Origin: an uncultured Fidelibacterota bacterium
GTDB taxonomy: Bacteria > Fidelibacterota > Marinisomatia > Marinisomatales > Marinisomataceae
Direction: 5' to 3'
NCBI GenBank assembly: GCA_902629855.1
Contig: CACOSI010000003.1
Location: forward strand, 70,966-134,965
DNA: 64,000 nt
A program made the translations under genes and the position numbers. Shown in pieces: positions 1 through 9,172 of the stretch (the first letter of the stretch is position 1; every line of letters starts with the position of its first letter). The notes below the pieces were generated by a model. The model saw only the letters and a program-made list of their open reading frames with translations, had not been told where the DNA came from and did not search any database.

Positions 1-1273
1 TATCATTAATAAATATTGATTCTTTCTCAACATCATTTGATTCAAAAACTTCCATACCTAAAGAATCTGCATGATTAAAAAATCCATATTCTTCCGCTTC
101 TAAAGCAAAAATACTTGCAGTATCTTTAAGATTATTTTCTGTACCTCTACCTGGTTTTATGGTTAGAAGTATATGGGAAGCATTTACTTGATCATTTCCA
201 TCTTCAGTTGTTCTTTTATCTTCAATTTTTATAATATGATATCCAAAATCTGTTAAAACAGGTCCAACAATGTCACCTTTATTTGCATCAAAAGAAGCCA
301 AATCAAATTCTGGAACCATTTGGCCTTTGTCAAACCATCCTAAATTTCCACCCTTTAATGAATACGGATTAATACTATTGCTAGGATCTTCGGTATATGT
401 ATTTGCTAATTGAGCAAAATCTTCCCCATTATTTATTCTAAACATTAAATCGTCAGCTTCCAGTTTAACTCTTAAAGTATCATTGGCATCAGATAATATT
501 GGCCATTTAACATATTTCATTACTCTCATTTCAGGCATTTCATAATTATCGATATTCTTCTGATACATTTTAGTCAACTCATCATTTGTTGGTCTCTCCG
601 CTAACATATTTTCAATCAAGTTCTTTTCTAAGGATTTTTTGGTTATATGTAGAACCTCAATTTCATAGTCAACAAATCGTTGTTCGTAATTTTTTCTAAT
701 ATCTTCAGGGCTAATTGAAATACTGTTGGTAATATATTGCTGAAGTTTATAGCTAGGTAAATAAATTTCTTGCATAAATTGTTCTACAGGTCTCCAATCG
801 ATTGAGCTAGGATTTAAAACTGCATCTAAATACTTTTCAAAATCAAATCTACCGTCTGTTTGAAAAGCTTCGCTATTTTGCAAGAAGGGTGGCGGATTGT
901 TTTGAAGTTGAAATAGAACTTCACTATCGCCAACTTTAATATTATTATTTTCAATCTGCTCTTGGACAATTAGATCTGCTAATAAACGTTCCCAAACTAC
1001 TGCTCTTACATATTCTCTTTCTTCATCTGAAATCTCTTTTCCAGATAACGCATCCAATCTATTGATTTCATTAGAAACCATTTGATTAAAATCCTCATAT
1101 AAAATAGGTTTTCCGTTCAAAGAACCAACTTCATTGCCTTGTCTTTGACCAAAAATATCAGATATACTAGCACCACCAACCAGTCCGCCAATAACCATGC
1201 TTGTTACAAAAAGAACAAGGATAGTCCACATGACTACTTGCATTTGACTTCTCATATTTGTTATAACACCCAT
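1..1273 (-). CDS. PpiD/SurA-like peptidyl-prolyl isomerase, membrane anchored (3' end truncated by window edge)
   Basis: Manual minus-strand translation from ATG at 1273: MGVITNMRSQMQVVMWTILVLFVTSMVIGGLVGG (N-terminal TM) ... SLNGKPILYEDFNQMV ... NPYSLKGGNLGWFDKGQMVPEFD..GPVLTDFGYHIIKIEDKR, a parvulin (rotamase) domain. Not in the ORF track because it runs off the window. Confidence 0.85.
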   Translation of the reverse strand, partial: MGVITNMRSQMQVVMWTILVLFVTSMVIGGLVGGASISDIFGQRQGNEVGSLNGKPILYEDFNQMVSNEINRLDALSGKEISDEEREYVRAVVWERLLADLIVQEQIENNNIKVGDSEVLFQLQNNPPPFLQNSEAFQTDGRFDFEKYLDAVLNPSSIDWRPVEQFMQEIYLPSYKLQQYITNSISISPEDIRKNYEQRFVDYEIEVLHITKKSLEKNLIENMLAERPTNDELTKMYQKNIDNYEMPEMRVMKYVKWPILSDANDTLRVKLEADDLMFRINNGEDFAQLANTYTEDPSNSINPYSLKGGNLGWFDKGQMVPEFDLASFDANKGDIVGPVLTDFGYHIIKIEDKRTTEDGNDQVNASHILLTIKPGRGTENNLKDTASIFALEAEEYGFFNHADSLGMEVFESNDVEKESIFIND

Positions 1274-1362
1274 AAGTAGCGAATTTATAACAGCGTCATT
1301 CTTTAAGCAAAGCTAAAAAAAACACAAACACTCTAAAAATTTTTTTTAAATTGATAATCATT

Positions 1363-3093
1363 ATGGCCAAAAATACATTAAAAAAAATTCAATCTTTTTT
1401 AAGCTTAAGAAAACCATCAAATCAAGATGATGAAAAATTTATATCTGGGATAGATTCTCCATATCAAGCTGCAAAATTAAGAAGTGCATCTAAAGATAAA
1501 ACGGTTGAAAAGTTTCACTCACCAGTAAGTTTTTCATGGAAAGCTTTCTGGAAATCTTTTATTTACGAAAATCTACCTCCGGTTATTTTTTCCCCAATTG
1601 CAGCTATTTTTCTGGAAGGGTCACTATCTAGGGCATGGCATGTTTCACAAAATAGACAGCTGCTAGCTATATCAAGAAAGCATCATTCATGGAGCACAAT
1701 TCGTAATAATTGGCTTATTATATATCCTGCATCATGGATGATGAACATTGGATTATTTTTAGCATTATTTTCTGAAGAAAAGTTAATTTTAAATATAGAC
1801 CCTTTTCATATGATATTGGCATATCTGCTTTTATTTTTTAGAAGATTAATTATCGCAACTAAATATGGATACTTTAGACCAGAAGATTTAGAACGTTTAT
1901 GTTTACCAGCCCCAGATTGGGATGACAATAAAACCGTTAGAAGATTAATTGCCCAAGGTTGGATGCGTCCATGGGAATTTCCTGGATTAATTGAAGACGA
2001 ACTCACAATTGCTATGGATGAAAATGATACTTGTTTACAAGGTATTCCATTTGAACCAGATAAAGAAACTAGAGATAAATTAATAAATGAATCCACTAGT
2101 GAGTTATTTCCATCTTCAACCAGTTCGACAAAAGAAAATGAATTACCTGCTGGATTTATTTTATATAATATTATTAATTCAGTTTATAGACTACCTGCGC
2201 TTAAATACATGCAACATCTAACATATTTGTGCATGCTTTTATTACCAATTGCAGCATTTTTATCGAAATATATTTATGGAATGGCCTTATTTGGATTTAC
2301 ACCACAGGAAAAAATTATTTCAGTAGCAACCTTGCTCGGATTTTTTAATGGCTTTCAACTTTTGATGTTTGGAATGGTATGTGCTGCTGATTATCAAAGA
2401 AGGTTTGACACTTCCAAAAAATTAGGAGAATTGGTTTCCTATCCAGGCTTAAAATTATCTTCAATTTTTAAAAGTTTTTATAAAGCAAATAGTAGTGATA
2501 AGATTTTTGTAGACTTGCAAAAAAGAGTCAATGTTTTCGCGTGGATGAATATGAGAAATGTTTTAAGATCTTTTGGTGAAACATATTATCTAAGAATCCA
2601 AGGATATACATCAATTTTAATTTTTTATTCACTTTTATGTGTTGGGATTTTGAATCTTATAGTTTGGACTGGGATGAAACACCATATATCAACTGTTTAC
2701 GTCATAGCAACTATAATTGTCGCTGTTTCAGTTATTTGTTTATTTGCAATCTCAAAAGCTATTCAACTTCAATCATTAAGTGCAAAACATAGGGACTTCA
2801 TAAGAAATGAACTATTTATTATTGAAGAAGAAATTTGGGAGTTGAAGTTAGCAGGCAAAGGAGAGGATAGAATTACAGATCTTTCAAGTGCAAGAGCATT
2901 GCTTCAGCAAGTCGATGAGTCTATTAACTACAAAGAGCTTATATATAAACCAACAACAATTTTTGGTTATGCTGCTAATAATGGAGTTATGGGCTCTGTA
3001 TTAGGTTTAGTTTTAACAGGAGTATTGTTTGCTATTCAAGGATTTGTTTCTGTTGGAATTGCATACAACTCAATGGGTTGGTTTATTCCTTAA
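1363..3093 (+). CDS. Multi-pass membrane protein of unknown function
   Basis: ORF of 580 aa (start more likely MAKN at 1363); about 8 hydrophobic segments; no family recognised. Confidence 0.7.
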   Translation: MAKNTLKKIQSFLSLRKPSNQDDEKFISGIDSPYQAAKLRSASKDKTVEKFHSPVSFSWKAFWKSFIYENLPPVIFSPIAAIFLEGSLSRAWHVSQNRQLLAISRKHHSWSTIRNNWLIIYPASWMMNIGLFLALFSEEKLILNIDPFHMILAYLLLFFRRLIIATKYGYFRPEDLERLCLPAPDWDDNKTVRRLIAQGWMRPWEFPGLIEDELTIAMDENDTCLQGIPFEPDKETRDKLINESTSELFPSSTSSTKENELPAGFILYNIINSVYRLPALKYMQHLTYLCMLLLPIAAFLSKYIYGMALFGFTPQEKIISVATLLGFFNGFQLLMFGMVCAADYQRRFDTSKKLGELVSYPGLKLSSIFKSFYKANSSDKIFVDLQKRVNVFAWMNMRNVLRSFGETYYLRIQGYTSILIFYSLLCVGILNLIVWTGMKHHISTVYVIATIIVAVSVICLFAISKAIQLQSLSAKHRDFIRNELFIIEEEIWELKLAGKGEDRITDLSSARALLQQVDESINYKELIYKPTTIFGYAANNGVMGSVLGLVLTGVLFAIQGFVSVGIAYNSMGWFIP

Positions 3094-3145
3094 TAATTGA
3101 AATTATTAGATAATTAACCTCAAAAGTCTATATATTTTAAGAATT

Positions 3146-5383
3146 ATGAAAAAAACGTTACTAATTGTATCTATAATTTTTAATTCAGTTATCGCTCAAG
3201 AAGAAATATCTCTAGAGAATATTTTTGATGGAACTTTTTCAACTGAAGGTATTGGAAGATATGAATGGAAAAATAATTCAGATTCATATTTTTTTTCAAA
3301 ATCTTCTGAAAAAAGTTTAGATTTTTTTGAACTTGAAGTTTCCAAAAATGATACAACCAAATCTTTTTCAATTTCGAAAGATTTAATCGATAATTTTTCA
3401 TACTCATTCAGTCCAAATCAAGATATGCTCCTCCTGAAAAAAAATCATAAACAGTTATGGAGACATTCTTCATATGGTACATACTATGTTTATAACATTA
3501 ATCAAATGTCATTAAAGCCAATATCATCTCAGCCAGATAGTTTAAGAAATGTTAAATTTTCTCCTGATTCAAAAAAAATAGCATATGTAAGGAATGATAA
3601 TAATTTGTATATGTATGAAATATCCGAAGAAAAAGAAACACAACTTACTTTTGATGGTAGTGATACTATCCTTAATGGCCATTTTGGTTGGGTTTATGAG
3701 GAAGAATTTGGAACATATGATTCATACAAATGGAGTCCTAATAGTCAATTCATTGCTTTTATAAGAGAAGATCAAGAGTTAGTAAGAGAATATGCACTTG
3801 TTGATTATGAGGAACAATATCCAGTTGTAAAATATATAAGATATCCTAAGGCTGGTGAAGATAATCCCACCGTTTCAATTATAATTTTAGATTTATTAAA
3901 TGAGGAATACAGAACGGTAAATCTTCCAGATACTTCATACTACATACCTGATATTGTATGGCAAGTTAATTCATCCAACTTATTTTTTGCCACTTTGAAT
4001 AGAAAACAAAATGATTGGAATCTATATAAGTATGACTTTGAGTTAAATAATGGTACTCTGATTTTAAACGATAAAAATGATACATGGATTGATCGCGATC
4101 CATTCACAATTCCTGGTAGTATTGGTTCTTGGTTCACTAAGGGCGGATTTAGTTTTGCTATTATGGAAGACGGTGAAATTATTTGGCTATCAGAAAGGGA
4201 TGGATATCGACATATTTATCGTAATAGACCCGATGGAAAATTTTTTAATCAAATTACTAGAGGAGATTGGGAAGTAAATACTATCAACGCTATAAATTAT
4301 AAAGATAAAGTAATTTATTTCACTGCTAAAAAAGAAAGTGAAGTTGAAAATCACTTGTATTCAATAAAATTTAATGGTTCAAGGCTTAAAAAATTAACAA
4401 AAGAAGTTGGTTCACATTCAGTTTCTTTTTCACCAAGATTAAATTATTTTATTGATAATTTTTCAAGCTTAACTATTCCCAATAAAATTTTTATTCGAGA
4501 AAATAGCGGAAAAATAATTCAAACTTTAAGAAGTACAGATAGAACTAAATTTGATGAAAGTAATTTTACCTACCCTCAAATAATTAATATTTTTGCTGAT
4601 GATGGGACAAGGCTAAATGCACTTATAACATATCCTCATAATTTTGATCCAATGAAGCAGTATCCAGTAATTTTATATAATTATGGTGGACCAGGTTCGC
4701 AACTTGTAATTAATAGATGGGGCTCTGGTAGTCATTTATTTCATCAATTTTTTGCAAGCAGGGATTTTATAATATTCTCGTTTGATAATAGAGGTACTGG
4801 AGGAAGAGGTAAAGCATTCAAAGATTTAGCCTACGGAGATTATGGTAAATATTTAGTAAAAGACCACATTGCTGCTGCTAAGTATTTACAAAGCTTAACC
4901 TATGTAGATGCTGATAATATTGGTATATGGGGTTGGAGTGGTGGCGGATATTTAACTAATATGTGCATGACTTTAGCTAGCGATTATTATGCAGCAGGTA
5001 TTTCTATTGCTCCAAATGTTGATCCATTGTTATATGACACAATTTGGACTGAAAGATATATGGGTTTGGTTGATGAAAATCCTGAAGGATATAAAAATGC
5101 ATCTGTATTAACTCATGTACATAAGGCTAAGGGTCATTTACTTCAAATTCATGGAAATGCAGATGATAATGTTCATCACCAGCATTCCATAAACTTAGCT
5201 AAAGCTTATGCTGAGCATGGTAAAGATATGGAAATGTTCATCTATTCAAATGCAAATCATGGAATGTATAATAATAATTTTCTAAGCGAAAATAATCCTG
5301 CTAATGGTTGGAAAAATAGATATCATCTGTATAAGAAAATGACTGATTTTTTTATTGAGCACCTTCAAAAAGAAGAATATTAA
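3146..5383 (+). CDS. Dipeptidyl peptidase IV family (S9B) serine peptidase
   Basis: Signal peptide, N-terminal beta-propeller, catalytic GWSGGGY nucleophile motif, C-terminal NADDNVHHQHS and NANHGM. Confidence 0.92.
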   Translation: MKKTLLIVSIIFNSVIAQEEISLENIFDGTFSTEGIGRYEWKNNSDSYFFSKSSEKSLDFFELEVSKNDTTKSFSISKDLIDNFSYSFSPNQDMLLLKKNHKQLWRHSSYGTYYVYNINQMSLKPISSQPDSLRNVKFSPDSKKIAYVRNDNNLYMYEISEEKETQLTFDGSDTILNGHFGWVYEEEFGTYDSYKWSPNSQFIAFIREDQELVREYALVDYEEQYPVVKYIRYPKAGEDNPTVSIIILDLLNEEYRTVNLPDTSYYIPDIVWQVNSSNLFFATLNRKQNDWNLYKYDFELNNGTLILNDKNDTWIDRDPFTIPGSIGSWFTKGGFSFAIMEDGEIIWLSERDGYRHIYRNRPDGKFFNQITRGDWEVNTINAINYKDKVIYFTAKKESEVENHLYSIKFNGSRLKKLTKEVGSHSVSFSPRLNYFIDNFSSLTIPNKIFIRENSGKIIQTLRSTDRTKFDESNFTYPQIINIFADDGTRLNALITYPHNFDPMKQYPVILYNYGGPGSQLVINRWGSGSHLFHQFFASRDFIIFSFDNRGTGGRGKAFKDLAYGDYGKYLVKDHIAAAKYLQSLTYVDADNIGIWGWSGGGYLTNMCMTLASDYYAAGISIAPNVDPLLYDTIWTERYMGLVDENPEGYKNASVLTHVHKAKGHLLQIHGNADDNVHHQHSINLAKAYAEHGKDMEMFIYSNANHGMYNNNFLSENNPANGWKNRYHLYKKMTDFFIEHLQKEEY

Positions 5384-6972
5384 GGCTTTTCTTTAAGAGC
5401 TATCTTAATAAATTTTTGCATGGCTGTTTCATGATTATCAGTTATACTAATTAATTCATTTGCCCAGCTTAGATTTTCATTATCCACAAGCTCTTTAAGC
5501 CTATCAATACTTAATGAAAACATTTTTGGTAAAAAGGTTGGAGTTGGAGAACCACCAGTTCCTTTAGCTTTTGTTTGGTTTTGATAAGGATCTGGGGCTT
5601 TTAAGATATAGCTAACAACCATTTTATAATGATCGATTCTATGTTGAATAATCCATCTAATTGCACTTGCTAAAACTTTTTTACAACTATTATCACTCTC
5701 AATATTATTGAAATAATTTGATTGATGTAATTTTTCCCTCGTCTTGACAATCATAGCATGATGAGCTGGTGGACGATATCCGACTCTAAAAGATTTAAGT
5801 AGTTTGGACAGAGAGTCAACATTCACTCCATTCGGGAGGTCATTATCTGTTACAAAACCTTTACTTAAAACGTTTTCGATAATGGTTTTATCAATTATTT
5901 CATCTGCAATATAAGCATTAGTGTGATTTCCAACTCCAGTTATTTCGTCTGCAATAGGATGGTATGAGCTATTTGCGCCCGTTTGTCCATGAAGATTTGA
6001 TAAGAATAAGCCATGTGATTCAAAGTCAGGTGAAAATTCATCTCCACATTTTTCAAAAAATAAACCTCTATCATGATAGATACTTCCTTGATTTCCATAT
6101 AGTCCCTGAATGAAAATTCTTACCTCTTTGTTATAATTTTGTGGTTCGCTTACTTTCCACATTGCATTAAATAGTTGATTAGATTGCATTGTGGCTAATT
6201 CAATTTTTTCAAGATTTTCTTTTATGTTTGATGAATCAATTGCTAATAACGCGTTATTTATCAGCATTTTTGATGTTCTTTCCATTGCCAGATGAGTCAT
6301 TCTAAATCCCTGTTCATTTCCGTCAAAATCGTGAAAAGAAACAATTGGTTTTATCGATCTTATATAATCAATATTAGTCTTTTCATCATCAAAATTTTCT
6401 GGAACGCTTGAAGGTAAAATTCCCGATCTCAAAACATAATCTGCTGCATATTCAAATTCTGCTTGTTGACCTGTTATTTTTGATGATAGAAGCAAAAGAC
6501 CAGATAAGGGCCAAGGAATGAACGAACAGGCCTTTTTTTCGCCATTAAAGATGGGTTCAATTTTTATACCATTCGCAAGCCATGAAGACCAACATCTGAT
6601 ATCAGCAATAAATTTAGCTGACTGTTCACATGGACTATCAATATGATTTTTAACATCAATTAGAAAATTATCCATTAAACTATCACTCAAATTCTTTACT
6701 TCATTAAATAAAGATTTTTTTCCAATCAAGCCAGTTTTTCCATTATTATGAACTGTCATTTCTAAAGCTAAATCAGATAATTCATTGTATGGTGCAGGAA
6801 GAGGTTCAGCGTGATTTTTTGGAAGAGTGCTATTTGGTTGCCAAATAAGTTCGGAAGTTTTTTGAACTAAATTTGCATCGAACTCGACACCTAAAACTTT
6901 TTCTTTAAAAGATATACCTTTACCAAAATATGGAAAGTTATTATTAGTATTTACAAGTATATCAGATTTCAT
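5380..6972 (-). CDS. Indoleamine 2,3-dioxygenase / PrnB-like haem dioxygenase superfamily protein
   Basis: IDO-like pattern GANSSYHPIADEITGV, RVGYRPPAHHAMI, RWIIQHRIDHYKMVVSYI...KGTGGSPTPTFL. Confidence 0.62.
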   Translation of the reverse strand: MKSDILVNTNNNFPYFGKGISFKEKVLGVEFDANLVQKTSELIWQPNSTLPKNHAEPLPAPYNELSDLALEMTVHNNGKTGLIGKKSLFNEVKNLSDSLMDNFLIDVKNHIDSPCEQSAKFIADIRCWSSWLANGIKIEPIFNGEKKACSFIPWPLSGLLLLSSKITGQQAEFEYAADYVLRSGILPSSVPENFDDEKTNIDYIRSIKPIVSFHDFDGNEQGFRMTHLAMERTSKMLINNALLAIDSSNIKENLEKIELATMQSNQLFNAMWKVSEPQNYNKEVRIFIQGLYGNQGSIYHDRGLFFEKCGDEFSPDFESHGLFLSNLHGQTGANSSYHPIADEITGVGNHTNAYIADEIIDKTIIENVLSKGFVTDNDLPNGVNVDSLSKLLKSFRVGYRPPAHHAMIVKTREKLHQSNYFNNIESDNSCKKVLASAIRWIIQHRIDHYKMVVSYILKAPDPYQNQTKAKGTGGSPTPTFLPKMFSLSIDRLKELVDNENLSWANELISITDNHETAMQKFIKIALKEKP

Positions 6973-7594
6973 TTATGGCTAATAAATTATTTAGATATTC
7001 AATCACTGATCTATCGTTCCAATATGCACTTCCAACATCTTCAACAACAATAACACCTTGTCTATTTAAGATAAATGTAGTTGGAATAGCTTTTGTAGCA
7101 AAAAACTCATCATCAGATGTTATTTTATACAAAGGAAGCTTTTGAAGGTTTTCATCATTGGGTATAAAATTTTTGATGACATTCATTTTTTCACGTGAAA
7201 GGTAAAGAAACTCAATTCTTTCATCATCTTTATAGTTTTCATAAAGTTCAACCATTGAAGGCATTTCAGCAAGACACGGATTACACCAAGTTGCCCAAAT
7301 ATTAATAAATAAAATTTTGTCTTTAAAATCTTGAATTCGGAAAGATTCATTTTCTAAATTTTCAAATTGTAATGTATTATAAGAAAAATCAATTTTTTTT
7401 GTTTCATCATCATTGCTAGTTGGAGGAAGAAGTTCTGGAGCTTTCATCACTTCATTCAAATAAAGGATAGCAAGCTCTTTATAACGTTCTTTATATAATT
7501 CCAAATTACTATTTGAAGAATAGTTTTGATAAGATAAAATTCCAATAGCCAAAGCCATCAGAAAAATTAAAATCTGGAGTCTGTTTCTTAGCAT
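6962..7594 (-). CDS. TlpA-like membrane-anchored thioredoxin-family protein
   Basis: N-terminal TM, IWATWCNPCLAEMPSM redox motif, AIPTTFILNRQG; overlaps next gene start by 11 nt. Confidence 0.88.
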   Translation of the reverse strand: MLRNRLQILIFLMALAIGILSYQNYSSNSNLELYKERYKELAILYLNEVMKAPELLPPTSNDDETKKIDFSYNTLQFENLENESFRIQDFKDKILFINIWATWCNPCLAEMPSMVELYENYKDDERIEFLYLSREKMNVIKNFIPNDENLQKLPLYKITSDDEFFATKAIPTTFILNRQGVIVVEDVGSAYWNDRSVIEYLNNLLAINEI

Positions 7595-7647
7595 TGCTCT
7601 TGATAATAATTTAGATTTTTTAAATAAACTACTTAAATTGTGAAATT

Positions 7648-8142
7648 ATGAATCAAAAAATATTTCAGGTCGACAACTTACATTTTTATTTCAAAATTAC
7701 TTTTAATAAAAATAAGCTCTTTGAACTTAAGTTTTCTGAACGAAGAAAAACTTTATTGGAGCCTCAACTATCTTTAAAAATTGATAATTCATCAAAATCA
7801 GCACTTGGAAAAGAGGTTCAAAATCAATTAAATGCTTATTTTAAAGGAAAGCTTAAAAAATTTGATTTACCATTGAATATTTCTGGATCAGACTTTACAA
7901 AAAATGCTCTTAATGAAATACAAAAAATACCTTTTGGTAAAACTTCTACTTATAAAAAAATTGCTGAAAAAATTAAAGAACCAAAATCAGCAAGAGCTGT
8001 TGGAAGGGTAAGTGGTGCAAATAAAATTCCCATTATAATTCCATGTCATCGCGTTGTAGGAAGTTCTGGAGAACTTGTAGGTTATAGCGGAGGTGGAGGT
8101 TTATTATTTAAATCATATTTACAACTTTTGGAGAAAAAATGA
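7648..8142 (+). CDS. ogt: Methylated-DNA--protein-cysteine methyltransferase
   Basis: Active-site IIPCHRVVGSSGELVGYSGG motif. Confidence 0.93.
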   Translation: MNQKIFQVDNLHFYFKITFNKNKLFELKFSERRKTLLEPQLSLKIDNSSKSALGKEVQNQLNAYFKGKLKKFDLPLNISGSDFTKNALNEIQKIPFGKTSTYKKIAEKIKEPKSARAVGRVSGANKIPIIIPCHRVVGSSGELVGYSGGGGLLFKSYLQLLEKK

Positions 8143-9116
8143 TTAAAATTTTAATACTATTTATCACTCTAGCATTCGCACAAGAAGACAATAATCATGA
8201 GCTTATTTATTTTGAAAGTGCAAATCCATTTTCATTTGAAGAAATTATTACAGATCTTGATAATCAAGAAAGACAGGAAGTTTTTGGAAAGCTAAAATTA
8301 CCTAAAAATTTTGATAAAAATTTAAAGTATCCACTAATTATTGGAGTTGCTGGAAGTTTAAACTGGGGTCCTCATCACTTAAAATATTTAGAAATGTATC
8401 GTTCATTAGGGTTTGCTACATTTCAATTACAAAGTTTCGATAGTAGAGATGTTCAATCTACAGTTGGTAGTCAGATAGAAGTTACCTCCGCAATGATGAT
8501 TCTTGATAGTTACCTTGCTCTTGAAACGTTGTCAAAACATCCAAATATTGATATAAATAGAGCTGGAATAACAGGGTGGAGCTTAGGAGGGACTGTGTCA
8601 CTGTATTCTGCATGGATGCCTTTAATTAATTCAATTAATAATGGAGAATTTAGATTTGCTGCTCATTTACCAATTTATCCTGGGTGTTTAGCATATCCTT
8701 ATCCTGATGAATCTATGATTTTTAGTCAAGCACCAGTACATATTTTGATTGGTGAGTTGGATGACTGGGTGCCAGCTTATGCATGTACAAATCTTCTTGA
8801 TAAATTGAATGAAAGCGGGTTACCGCATAATATAGATATTACCATTTATGAAGATGCTCATCACTCTTATGATAGAGAAATGGAGTTAACTACAATTGAG
8901 CACGGATATACGCTTGGAGATTGTTTCTTTCCAATGAATGATGAAGGTGCATTATTTTTAAGTGAATTTTGGAATATTCCGATAAATACTCCTATAAGGC
9001 AAAAACTTGCACTGCTAACATGCGCAGGTAGAGGGCCAACAATGGGAGGTAATAAAGATGCTAGAGAAAAATCATTTAAGTTTTCGGCAGATTTTTTCAT
9101 AGAAAACCTTAAATAA
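8139..9116 (+). CDS. Secreted alpha/beta hydrolase (dienelactone hydrolase-like)
   Basis: Signal peptide, GWSLGG nucleophile elbow, IGELDDWVPAYAC, EDAHHSYD catalytic His region. Confidence 0.85.
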   Translation: MIKILILFITLAFAQEDNNHELIYFESANPFSFEEIITDLDNQERQEVFGKLKLPKNFDKNLKYPLIIGVAGSLNWGPHHLKYLEMYRSLGFATFQLQSFDSRDVQSTVGSQIEVTSAMMILDSYLALETLSKHPNIDINRAGITGWSLGGTVSLYSAWMPLINSINNGEFRFAAHLPIYPGCLAYPYPDESMIFSQAPVHILIGELDDWVPAYACTNLLDKLNESGLPHNIDITIYEDAHHSYDREMELTTIEHGYTLGDCFFPMNDEGALFLSEFWNIPINTPIRQKLALLTCAGRGPTMGGNKDAREKSFKFSADFFIENLK

Positions 9117-9172
9117 AAATTATTTTTTAACTAATAAACATTTTTTCAATTTTTTATTATTATTTTAATATT

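Noticed and set aside
1806-2096. Antisense ORF of 96 aa (and many similar short ORFs in the track, e.g. 3189..3407, 12405..12767, 25551..26051, 37787..38059)
   Set aside because: They lie antisense or out of frame inside confidently assigned genes, have low-complexity Ser/Leu/Ile composition typical of AT-rich shadow frames, and no recognisable domains.
5378-5384. Convergent genes whose stop codons overlap in TTAA
   Set aside because: Ordinary compact-genome arrangement; not considered a signal.
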